From positions 1-15,960 of the forward strand of contig JADGEG010000026.1 of assembly GCA_016744485.1 (NCBI GenBank): DNA of 15,960 nucleotides, in the 5' to 3' direction. Below, one piece after another: positions 1 to 7,231 of this stretch (the stretch's first letter is position 1; each line of letters begins with the position of its first letter). The notes beneath the pieces are model-generated. The model was not told the DNA's origin, made no database searches, and saw nothing but the letters and a program-made list of their open reading frames with translations. The stretch comes from Arcobacter sp. (lineage in GTDB: Bacteria; Campylobacterota; Campylobacteria; Campylobacterales; Arcobacteraceae). The translations under genes and the position numbers were made by a program.

Positions 1-193
1 GTGTACCTGTAACTTTTGTCTGAGATTTTGCAGCATTTGCAGCTTGAGAAACATCTAAAGCCATAGCTTTTACGATATTTTCTCTAATGTCTTTTAGTAC
101 AATTTCTTTACAAACATTTTTTGTAGCTAAGATAAAAGCTAAAGTTGAACCTACATTTCCAACTCCAATTATTCCTACTTTTTTATTATTCAT
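1..193 (-). CDS. mdh: Malate dehydrogenase (LDH/MDH superfamily), N-terminal part only
   Basis: The first 64 residues of an NAD-dependent 2-hydroxyacid dehydrogenase; the rest lies beyond base 1. The protein starts MNNKKVGIIGVGNVGSTLAF, a Rossmann fold with the glycine-rich GxGxxG motif at residues 8-13, followed by an acidic residue in 'KDI' near the end of beta strand 2, and 'KAMALDVSQAA', which matches the 'GKALD..Q' segment of malate and lactate dehydrogenases. The ATG at 193-191 is preceded by AAGGA at a normal distance. It lies 26 bases downstream of the lipoyl-transfer gene on the same strand and is probably co-transcribed with it. The expected role is malate to oxaloacetate oxidation in the TCA cycle. 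Lactate dehydrogenase cannot be excluded because the substrate-specificity loop is outside the window; the neighbouring pyruvate dehydrogenase genes fit either. Confidence 0.75.
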   Translation of the reverse strand, partial: MNNKKVGIIGVGNVGSTLAFILATKNVCKEIVLKDIRENIVKAMALDVSQAANAAKSQTKVTGT

Positions 194-219
194 TATTTTT
201 CCTTTTTTTAAATTATTTT

Positions 220-957
220 TTAATTTTTTAATAAGTTTTCTAAAATTATTTTTTCTTTTAAGTTTAATTCACTATTTTCTAATTGAACACCAAAAACATT
301 TTTAAAAGCTTGTTTTAATAAAATAATAGCTTTATCATATGATAGTTTAATACCAAAATTATACAAAGTATTACCAAGTTCCACGTTATAAGTAAAATTT
401 TTTATAGGTTCAATTTTTTTTAAAGGAATTGAACCATGCTGAAAAATTAATTTTTTTGTTCTTTTTTGTGCATTGCCTCCAAGCTTAATTCCATTGATTA
501 AAATATCATAAGCTTCAAAACCAATTTGGCAAAAATTACTAGTACTTAATTTAATATTATCATCATCTTTAGCATAAATAGATTTCAAACCAAGATTATT
601 ATAAAATTCTAATAAAAAAGTACAAATTTTTTCGTATGATTGTTTCACATTCAAATTTTTCATATATGAAACTGGAATTATTAAACAATAAGAAATATCA
701 TGACCATGAAAAAGTACACCTCCACCCGTAATTCTTTTTGCATAGTTTGTATGTAATTGAGTTAGATGTGTATAGTTTTCAATTTTTTGTGAGATACCAA
801 GAGTAAAAGATTGCTCCCAAGAATAAAACCTTAGTATTGGCATATCTCCTATTTCAAATGATCTAACTAATGCTTCATCAATTGCCATATTTATTTTAGC
901 ACTTTTTGTATTGGATGTGATTAGTCTAAACTTAATATTATTTAATATTTTATTCAT
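220..957 (-). CDS. Lipoate/octanoate-protein ligase or transferase family protein (LipM-like)
   Basis: A 245-aa single-domain member of the biotin/lipoate protein ligase family, which attaches lipoyl or octanoyl groups to E2 subunits. Visible motifs are NMAIDEAL (23-30), RFYSW (43-47), RITGGGVLFHGHD (75-87, the RRxxGGxxxxHD-type substrate loop), GIKLGGNAQKR (156-166, with Lys158 as the family's conserved lysine) and QHGSIPL (173-179). It lacks the C-terminal accessory domain of E. coli LplA (about 337 aa). Cys143 sits eight residues before Tyr150 with the same spacing as the nucleophilic cysteine of Bacillus LipM (278 aa), so octanoyl transfer from acyl carrier protein is plausible. The gene is divergent from aceEF-lpdA, whose E2 is the obvious substrate. 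The ATG has no clear Shine-Dalgarno sequence, yet this start leaves the family's N-terminal strand intact. Family assignment is firm; ligase versus transferase is not settled. Confidence 0.85.
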   Translation of the reverse strand: MNKILNNIKFRLITSNTKSAKINMAIDEALVRSFEIGDMPILRFYSWEQSFTLGISQKIENYTHLTQLHTNYAKRITGGGVLFHGHDISYCLIIPVSYMKNLNVKQSYEKICTFLLEFYNNLGLKSIYAKDDDNIKLSTSNFCQIGFEAYDILINGIKLGGNAQKRTKKLIFQHGSIPLKKIEPIKNFTYNVELGNTLYNFGIKLSYDKAIILLKQAFKNVFGVQLENSELNLKEKIILENLLKN

Positions 958-966
958 TTCGTATTA

Positions 967-972
967 AATATA
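967..972 (-). promoter_or_regulatory. Possible -10 element for the lipoyl-transfer gene
   Basis: TATATT read on the minus strand, lying about 9 bases before the ATG at 957. If used, transcription would begin at or within a few bases of the start codon, giving a leaderless or nearly leaderless message. This would fit the absence of a Shine-Dalgarno sequence. There is no recognisable -35, and AT-rich DNA yields such hexamers by chance. Confidence 0.3.
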
Positions 973-1038
973 AAACTGGCTTAAACTCTAATTAACTAAT
1001 TTTTTTATAAATTCAATTAAGCATTTATTAACTCAATT

Positions 1039-1044
1039 TATAAT
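1039..1044 (+). promoter_or_regulatory. Likely -10 element of the pyruvate dehydrogenase operon
   Basis: A perfect TATAAT, 46 bases upstream of the aceE ATG and inside the 133-base divergent intergenic region (958-1090). No consensus -35 is visible; the upstream DNA is a run of A/T tracts, as is usual for vegetative promoters in Campylobacterota. I saw no recognisable PdhR-type operator. Confidence 0.55.
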
Positions 1045-1090
1045 ATTTTCTTTAAACAAAAAATACTAAAATTATATTAAGGAATACTTT

Positions 1091-3763
1091 ATGTCTGCAA
1101 TAAATGTAAATGATATAGACCCTCAAGAAACAAAAGAATGGACAGATGCACTTGAAAGTATTCTTCAAGAAGACGGGAAAGAACGAGCTCATTTTTTACT
1201 TGAACAATTAATTGATAAAGCACGACAAAACGGTGCTTATTTACCTTATAGGGCAACAACTGCTTACATAAATACAATACCAGTAAGTCAAGAACCTAAA
1301 ATGCCAGGGAATCAATTATTAGAGCGTAATATTCGATCTATTATTAGATGGAATGCACAAGCAATGGTTTTGCGTGCTTCTAAAAAAGATTTAGAGTTAG
1401 GTGGACATATTGCTTCTTTTCAATCAAGTGCTACTTTATATGATGTAGGGTTTAATCACTTTTTTAAAGCTCCCAATGAAAAAGATGGTGGAGATTTAGT
1501 TTATTTTCAAGGACATATATCTCCTGGTATTTATGCACGTTCTTTTCTTGAAGGACGATTAAGCCAAGAACAAATGGATAATTTCAGACAAGAAGTAGAT
1601 GGAAATGGTTTGTCTTCTTATCCTCATCCAAAGCTTATGCCATCTTATTGGCAATTTCCAACAGTTTCTATGGGATTAGGTCCCATACAAGCCATTTATC
1701 AAGCACGTTTTTTAAAATATTTAACAGATAGAGGTATTAAAGATTGTAGTGCTCAAACAGTATATTGTTTTATGGGTGATGGTGAATGTGATGAACCTGA
1801 ATCTTTAGGGGCAATTAACCTTGCAGGTAGAGAAGGTTTAGATAACTTAGTATTTATTATAAATTGTAATTTACAGCGACTTGATGGACCCGTGCGTGGA
1901 AATGGAAAAATAATACAAGAACTTGAAGGTGGTTTTAGAGGTGCTGGTTGGGAAGTTACTAAAGTTATTTGGGGAAGACATTGGGATCCTTTATTAGTAA
2001 AAGATTCTAGTGGAAAACTAATTGATTTAATGGAAGAAACAGTTGATGGCGAATATCAAAACTTTAAACAAAAAGGTGGAGCTTATACAAGAGAGCATTT
2101 TTTTAATAAACATAAAGAAACCAAAGAATTAGTTGAAAATATGGGCGATGATGATATTTGGAGACTAAATAGAGGAGGTCATGATCCTGTTAAAGTATAT
2201 GCCGCATATAAGAAGGCACAAGATACAGTTGGACGGCCTACTGTCATTTTAGCAAAAACTGTAAAAGGTTATGGGATGGGAGATGCTGCTGAGGGTAAAA
2301 ATATAGCACATAGTGTTAAAAAAGTAGATATGGAAGTATTAAAACAATTTAGAGATAGATTTAATATTCCAATTTCTGATAAAGAGCTACAAAGTATTCC
2401 TTATTATCTTCCAGATGAAAATAGTCCTGAAATGAAATATATGAAAGCAAGAAGGGAAGAACTTGGTGGCTTTATTCCTCAAAGACGTGAAAAATTTTCT
2501 GCAAATCTTAAAATCCCAACTTTGAATATCTTTGATGCTCTTTTAAAAGGTTCAGGAAATAGAGAAATTTCTACAACTATGATATTAGTGAGAATTTTAA
2601 ATGCTTTAGTAAAAGATAAACAAGTAGGTAAATCAATTGTTCCTATTGTTCCAGATGAAGCTAGAACTTTTGGAATGGAAGGAATGTTTAGACAAATTGG
2701 AATTTATGCACATGAAGGTCAAAAATATATTCCACAAGACAGAGATCAAGTAGCTTATTACAAAGAAGATAAAAAAGGTCAAGTACTTCAAGAAGGTATT
2801 AACGAACTAGGAGCCATGGGTTCTTGGGTAAGTGCTGCAACATCATATAGTGTTAATGATTGTCCAATGATTCCTTTTTATATATATTATTCAATCTTTG
2901 GTTTTCAGAGAACTGGAGATATGGCTTGGGCTGCTGGAGATTTACAAGCTAGAGGATTTTTAGTAGGTGCAACAGCAGGACGAACTACACTTAATGGTGA
3001 GGGTTTACAGCATCAAGATGGACATTCACATATCTTAGCAAATACTATTCCTAATTGTGTATCTTATGATCCAACTTATGGTTATGAATTAGCTGTTATT
3101 GTACAAAATGGAATTGAGCGAATGTATGGAAAAAATCAAGAAAATATTTTTTATTATTTAACGACTTTAAACGAAAATTATGTACACCCTGCAATGCCAG
3201 AAGGAATTAATGAAGGTATTGTAAAAGGCATTTATTTATTAGAATCACAAAAAGCAAAAAACAATTATAGTGTCAAGCTTCTAGGTTGTGGAAGTATTTT
3301 AGAACAAGTAAGAAAAGCTGCTATAGTCTTAGCACAAGATTATGATATTGCTTCTGAGATTTACTCAGTTACTTCTTTTAATGAATTATGTAGAAATGGT
3401 CAAGATGTTGAGCGATACAATATGCTTCATCCAGATGAAAAAAATAAAACTGCTTATATTGCGGATGTGTTAGGTTCGTATGAAGAAAATACTATTGTTT
3501 CAACTACTGATCATATGAAAGCTTATTCTGAGCAAATAAGAGCTTATGTAACAGGTACTTTTAAAGCCTTAGGAACTGATGGTTTTGGACGTTCAGATAG
3601 TAGAGAAAATTTACGTGCACATTTCGAAATTGATACACCTTTTATTGTTATTACTACTTTAAATGAATTGGTAAACAAAGGAAAAGTTGATAAAAAAATC
3701 TTAATTACTGCAATGAAAAAGTACAAAATAAATGCAGATAAAATTAATCCACTAAAAGCATAA
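1091..3763 (+). CDS. aceE: Pyruvate dehydrogenase E1 component, homodimeric type
   Basis: Thiamine-diphosphate-dependent decarboxylase that converts pyruvate to CO2 and reductively acetylates the lipoyl group of E2. At 890 aa it matches E. coli AceE (887 aa) and is the single-chain E1, not the alpha/beta form. The ThDP/Mg motif runs from GDG (229-231) to NCNLQRLDGP (258-267), with Asp and Asn at the E. coli positions. GGHIASF (104-110) carries the active-site His106; NIAHSVKK and LQHQDGHSH supply further active-site histidines. AAGGA at 1079-1083 precedes the ATG. It is the first gene of aceE-aceF-lpdA, with 9 bases to aceF. In this phylum pyruvate is more often oxidised by ferredoxin/flavodoxin oxidoreductases, so the gene points to an aerobic, NAD-linked route. 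I see no truncation or missing key residue. Confidence 0.97.
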   Translation: MSAINVNDIDPQETKEWTDALESILQEDGKERAHFLLEQLIDKARQNGAYLPYRATTAYINTIPVSQEPKMPGNQLLERNIRSIIRWNAQAMVLRASKKDLELGGHIASFQSSATLYDVGFNHFFKAPNEKDGGDLVYFQGHISPGIYARSFLEGRLSQEQMDNFRQEVDGNGLSSYPHPKLMPSYWQFPTVSMGLGPIQAIYQARFLKYLTDRGIKDCSAQTVYCFMGDGECDEPESLGAINLAGREGLDNLVFIINCNLQRLDGPVRGNGKIIQELEGGFRGAGWEVTKVIWGRHWDPLLVKDSSGKLIDLMEETVDGEYQNFKQKGGAYTREHFFNKHKETKELVENMGDDDIWRLNRGGHDPVKVYAAYKKAQDTVGRPTVILAKTVKGYGMGDAAEGKNIAHSVKKVDMEVLKQFRDRFNIPISDKELQSIPYYLPDENSPEMKYMKARREELGGFIPQRREKFSANLKIPTLNIFDALLKGSGNREISTTMILVRILNALVKDKQVGKSIVPIVPDEARTFGMEGMFRQIGIYAHEGQKYIPQDRDQVAYYKEDKKGQVLQEGINELGAMGSWVSAATSYSVNDCPMIPFYIYYSIFGFQRTGDMAWAAGDLQARGFLVGATAGRTTLNGEGLQHQDGHSHILANTIPNCVSYDPTYGYELAVIVQNGIERMYGKNQENIFYYLTTLNENYVHPAMPEGINEGIVKGIYLLESQKAKNNYSVKLLGCGSILEQVRKAAIVLAQDYDIASEIYSVTSFNELCRNGQDVERYNMLHPDEKNKTAYIADVLGSYEENTIVSTTDHMKAYSEQIRAYVTGTFKALGTDGFGRSDSRENLRAHFEIDTPFIVITTLNELVNKGKVDKKILITAMKKYKINADKINPLKA

Positions 3764-3772
3764 GGAAAAAAA

Positions 3773-5101
3773 ATGGCAAATACACAAGATATCTTACTTC
3801 CTGATGTAGGTGGTGAAGAAGTTGAAATTATTGAAATAAGTGTTGAAGTTGGAGATATTCTAGAAGAAGAAGATGCAATTATTACTGTTGAAACAGATAA
3901 AGCTTCTATGGATATACCTGCAATTTTTTCAGGAAAACTAATAAGCTTAAATGTAAAACTTGGAGATAAAGTAAGCCAAGGTACTCTTATTTGTACTATG
4001 GAAATATCTGAAACTACACCAGAAGAAGCTAAAGAAATAAATAATACAGAAACAAACATAGAAAATGACAGTATAAAAGAAGAAATAATACTAAAAGACA
4101 ATAATCATCAGAATAATCAAGAAATCAAAAAAGAGAATGTAAATATATCATTAGAAACAAATATCAAAAATGATAAGCATTCAAAATCTCATGCTTCTCC
4201 TTCTATACGAAGACTTGCTCGTGAGTTTGGAGTTGATTTATCTTTAGTACTTCCAAGTGGTAGAAAAAATAGAATTATGATTGAAGATGTTAAATCTTAT
4301 GTAAAACAAACTTTGGAAAATATACCTAATAATACAAGTCAAAACTCAGATTTAGGATTTAATTTACCACAACTTAAAGAAATAGATTTTACACAGTTTG
4401 GAGAAATAGAACTTCAAGCATTAAGCAAAATACAAAAAATATCAGGACCTTCTTTACATCGAAATTGGATAGGCATTCCTCATGTAACTCAATTTGATGA
4501 AGCAAATATTACTGAACTTGAAAAATTTAGAAAAGAACAAAATGCCTTGCTTATCAAATCACAAGCTACTTATAAAATATCTCCTTTAATCTTTATCTTA
4601 AAAGCAGTTTCAAAAGCACTAAAAATACATCCTATTTTTAACTCTTCTTTAAGTGCAAATCAAGAGTCTATTATCTTAAAAAAATATATTAACATAGGTG
4701 TTGCTGTTGATACTCCTAATGGTTTAGTTGTCCCTGTTATAAAAGATGTAGATAAAAAAGGTATTAATGAACTAGCACAAGAGTTATTAGCTATTTCACA
4801 AAAAGCAAGAGATGGTAAGTTAAAAATTGAGGATATTCAAGGTGCTTGTTTTACAATTTCTAGTCTTGGTGGAATTGGAGGAACTTCATTTACTCCAATT
4901 GTAAATGCTCCTGAAGTTGCAATCTTAGGTGTGTCAAAATCCCAAATGAAAGCAATATGGAATGGAGAAAAATTTATTCCTCAACTAATTTTACCTTTAT
5001 CTTTATCTTATGATCACAGAGTCATTGATGGAGCTAAAGGTGCTAAGTTTTCAACAACAGTATCAAATATCTTAAGTGATATTCGTTTATTAGTATTATA
5101 A
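3773..5101 (+). CDS. aceF: Dihydrolipoamide acetyltransferase, E2 of pyruvate dehydrogenase
   Basis: The 442-aa core subunit that carries the lipoyl arm and transfers acetyl to CoA. Domains in order: one lipoyl domain (about 3-77, with lipoylated Lys43 in ETDKASMDIP), a polar linker (78-139), the peripheral-subunit-binding domain (140-177, starting HASPSIRRLAREFGVD) and the catalytic acyltransferase domain (about 205-442), with the DHRVIDG motif giving His415 and Asp419. E. coli AceF has three lipoyl domains and about 630 residues, so this is the short single-lipoyl form. The linker is rich in Asn, Glu and Lys instead of the Ala/Pro typical of flexible E2 linkers. The Shine-Dalgarno TAAGGA overlaps the aceE stop codon, so translation is probably coupled. 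Confidence 0.96.
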   Translation: MANTQDILLPDVGGEEVEIIEISVEVGDILEEEDAIITVETDKASMDIPAIFSGKLISLNVKLGDKVSQGTLICTMEISETTPEEAKEINNTETNIENDSIKEEIILKDNNHQNNQEIKKENVNISLETNIKNDKHSKSHASPSIRRLAREFGVDLSLVLPSGRKNRIMIEDVKSYVKQTLENIPNNTSQNSDLGFNLPQLKEIDFTQFGEIELQALSKIQKISGPSLHRNWIGIPHVTQFDEANITELEKFRKEQNALLIKSQATYKISPLIFILKAVSKALKIHPIFNSSLSANQESIILKKYINIGVAVDTPNGLVVPVIKDVDKKGINELAQELLAISQKARDGKLKIEDIQGACFTISSLGGIGGTSFTPIVNAPEVAILGVSKSQMKAIWNGEKFIPQLILPLSLSYDHRVIDGAKGAKFSTTVSNILSDIRLLVL

Positions 5102-5130
5102 AAAATGACAATATTATAAAAAGGTAAAAA

Positions 5131-6546
5131 ATGAGTAATGAAATAAAAACACAAGTACTAATAATTGGCTCAGGACCTGCAGGATATTCTGCTGCATTTA
5201 GATGTTCTGATTTAGGTCTTGAAGTTACTTTGGTAGAAAAATTCAATGAATTAGGAGGAGTATGTTTAAATGTAGGATGCATTCCTTCAAAAGCTCTATT
5301 ACATGTTGCAAAGGTTATTGAAGAAGCTGAACATATTAGAGAACATGGAGTTAGCTTTGAAAAACCAAATATTGATATAAAAAAAATAGCAAAATATAAA
5401 AATGACATAGTTAAAAAATTAAGTTCTGGTGTACAAGCTATGGCAAAAATGAGAAAAGTAAAAATAATACAAGGCTATGCTAGTTTTAAAAGTAATAAAA
5501 GTGTAGTCGTAAAAGGAGCTGAAGAAACAATTATAACTTTTGATGATGTAATAATAGCAGCAGGTTCACGTCCTATAGAATTACCTTTTATTCCACATGA
5601 AGACCCTCGTATTTGGGATTCAACAGATGCCTTAAATTTAGAAACCCCTCCAAAAAAACTTTTAGTTATGGGTGGAGGAATTATTGGACTTGAAATGGGT
5701 ACAGTGTATCAAAAATTAGGTTCAAGTGTAGATGTTGTTGAAATGTTAGATCAATTAGTTCCTGCTGCTGATGAGGATGTTATTAAAGCATATACAAAAG
5801 CAAATAACAAACGATTTAACATAATGTTAAAAACAAAAGTTGCACAAGTACAAGCTAAAAATGATGGTATTCATGTAACACTAGAATCTAAAAATTCTTC
5901 AGAAGTTATTATTTATGATGCTGTTTTAGTAGCAATTGGACGAGCTCCAAATGGAAAACTACTTGAAGCACAAAATGCAGGTATTGAAGTAAATAAATGG
6001 GGATTTATAGAAGTAAATAATCAAATGAAAACAAATGTTTCAAATATTTATGCAATTGGAGATATAGTAGGTCAACCTATGCTAGCTCACAAAGGTGTAC
6101 ATGAAGCTCATGTGGCTGCTGAGGTAATTGCAGGTAAAAAACATTATTTTGAACCTAAAGTTATTCCTTCTATTGCTTATACATTTCCTGAAATTGCTTG
6201 GGTTGGACTAACTCAAAAAGAAGCACAAGAGCAAGGAATTGATTATGAAGTATCTGTTTTTCCTTGGAGTGCATCAGGTCGTGCATTAGCTGCTGATGTA
6301 AGCGATGGGTTTACAAAACTTATATTTAATAAAGAAGATAATACTTTAATAGGTGGTGCACTTGTAGGTGATAATGCAGGTGAACTTTTAGGTGAAATTA
6401 CACTTGCTCTTGAGATGGATTGTAATGCCCAAGATTTAGCACTTACTATTCATGCCCATCCAACGCTACACGAATCTGTTGGATTAGCAGCTGAGATATA
6501 CGAAGGAAGTATTACTGATCTTCCAAATAAAAAAGCAAAAAAATAA
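5131..6546 (+). CDS. lpdA: Dihydrolipoyl dehydrogenase, E3
   Basis: Flavoprotein that reoxidises dihydrolipoamide on E2 and reduces NAD+. The 471-aa chain has the FAD-binding GSGPAG (13-18), the redox-active disulfide pair Cys45 and Cys50 in GGVCLNVGCIPSKAL, a second Rossmann motif GGGIIGLE for NAD, the ATG-type IGRAPNG segment, the FAD-contact AIGDIVGQPMLAHKG, and the C-terminal catalytic pair His443 and Glu448 in HAHPTLHES. There is no N-terminal lipoyl domain, unlike some bacterial Lpd fusions. AAGG lies just before the ATG, 29 bases after aceF. The protein probably also serves other lipoyl complexes such as glycine cleavage or 2-oxoglutarate dehydrogenase if the genome has them. Confidence 0.96.
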   Translation: MSNEIKTQVLIIGSGPAGYSAAFRCSDLGLEVTLVEKFNELGGVCLNVGCIPSKALLHVAKVIEEAEHIREHGVSFEKPNIDIKKIAKYKNDIVKKLSSGVQAMAKMRKVKIIQGYASFKSNKSVVVKGAEETIITFDDVIIAAGSRPIELPFIPHEDPRIWDSTDALNLETPPKKLLVMGGGIIGLEMGTVYQKLGSSVDVVEMLDQLVPAADEDVIKAYTKANNKRFNIMLKTKVAQVQAKNDGIHVTLESKNSSEVIIYDAVLVAIGRAPNGKLLEAQNAGIEVNKWGFIEVNNQMKTNVSNIYAIGDIVGQPMLAHKGVHEAHVAAEVIAGKKHYFEPKVIPSIAYTFPEIAWVGLTQKEAQEQGIDYEVSVFPWSASGRALAADVSDGFTKLIFNKEDNTLIGGALVGDNAGELLGEITLALEMDCNAQDLALTIHAHPTLHESVGLAAEIYEGSITDLPNKKAKK

Positions 6547-6583
6547 ATAAAACTATTTAATCTAATTAAATGAAGGAGAATTA

Positions 6584-7180
6584 ATGCAAATTTATAAATT
6601 AGGTGATTTAATTCCTGTGATTCACAAAAAAGCATTTGTTCATGAAACTGCAGTTATTATAGGAGATGTATTTATTGAAGAGGGTGTTTATATAGGTCCT
6701 TTAGCTTCCTTAAGAGGTGATTTTGGACGAATTATAGTAAAAAAGAATGCAAATATTCAAGACTGTTGTGTTCTTCACTCTTTTCCCTCAATTGATGTCA
6801 TTATAGAAGAAAATGGACATATAGGACATAGTGCTATTTTACATGGATGTCATATAAAATATAATGCAATGGTTGGAATGGGTGCTGTTGTAATGGACGA
6901 AGCTGTAATTGGTGAAAATGCAATTATAGGAGCATCTTCGCTTGTACCTTCAAAAATGAAAATACCTGCTAATCATCTAGCTTTTGGAAATCCAGCAAAA
7001 ATAAAACGAGAATTAAAAGATCATGAAATTACTTGGAAAACAAAAGGAACACTAGCCTATACAAGCCTTACTGAAGATTGTTTAGAAAATCTAGAAAAAT
7101 GTGAAGCATTAGAAGAATCTAATACAAAAAGAGATACTTATAGATGCAAAATAGATTTTAAAATAAAAGATAAAGAGTGA
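6584..7180 (+). CDS. Gamma-carbonic-anhydrase-like hexapeptide protein, PaaY family
   Basis: A 198-aa left-handed beta-helix protein. The N-terminus (VIHKKAFVHETAVIIGDV) and SLRGDFGRI (42-50), NIQDCCVLHSFP (57-68), ENGHIGHSAILHGC (76-89) and the following AVVMD, VIGENAIIGASS and GNPAKI segments follow E. coli PaaY (196 aa) closely as I recall it. His65, His82 and His87 occupy the metal-binding positions of gamma-class carbonic anhydrases. PaaY in E. coli belongs to phenylacetate catabolism and is reported to act as a thioesterase; no phenylacetate genes are visible here. A good Shine-Dalgarno AAGGAG (6573-6578) precedes the ATG, 37 bases after lpdA, so it is likely in the same operon. Its substrate here is unknown: carbonic anhydrase, CoA-thioesterase or another acyl-CoA role are all possible. 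Confidence 0.88.
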   Translation: MQIYKLGDLIPVIHKKAFVHETAVIIGDVFIEEGVYIGPLASLRGDFGRIIVKKNANIQDCCVLHSFPSIDVIIEENGHIGHSAILHGCHIKYNAMVGMGAVVMDEAVIGENAIIGASSLVPSKMKIPANHLAFGNPAKIKRELKDHEITWKTKGTLAYTSLTEDCLENLEKCEALEESNTKRDTYRCKIDFKIKDKE

Positions 7181-7195
7181 TATATTGATTTTTAC

Positions 7196-7204
7196 TGCTA
7201 TAAT
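7196..7204 (+). promoter_or_regulatory. Extended -10 promoter upstream of pdxH
   Basis: TGCTATAAT, an exact match to the extended -10 consensus (TGnTATAAT), in the 51-base gap before pdxH. The predicted transcription start near 7211 leaves room for the AGGA ribosome site at 7222-7225. It suggests that pdxH can be expressed apart from the pyruvate dehydrogenase operon. Confidence 0.6.
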
Positions 7205-7221
7205 TATAAAATTAAAATTTT

Positions 7222-7225
7222 AGGA
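7222..7225 (+). promoter_or_regulatory. Ribosome binding site that fixes the GTG start of pdxH
   Basis: AGGA six bases before the GTG at 7232. The nearest in-frame ATG, at 7250, has no such site, so GTG is the better start. Confidence 0.65.
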
Positions 7226-7231
7226 TAACTT

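Noticed and set aside
87..305. A 72-codon plus-strand frame opposite mdh and the lipoyl-transfer gene
   Set aside because: Low-complexity Phe/Leu/Ile translation spanning two real genes on the other strand.
991..1033. Two copies of ATTAACT (991-997 and 1027-1033) in the divergent region before aceE, considered as operator half-sites
   Set aside because: Seven A/T-dominated bases repeated 36 bases apart are expected by chance in DNA of this composition, and they match no regulator site I recognise.
3544..4101. A 185-codon open frame on the minus strand, antisense to the end of aceE and the start of aceF
   Set aside because: It runs opposite two well-supported genes, has a Ser/Ile/Phe-rich composition typical of the reverse complement of AT-rich coding DNA, and has no recognisable domain.
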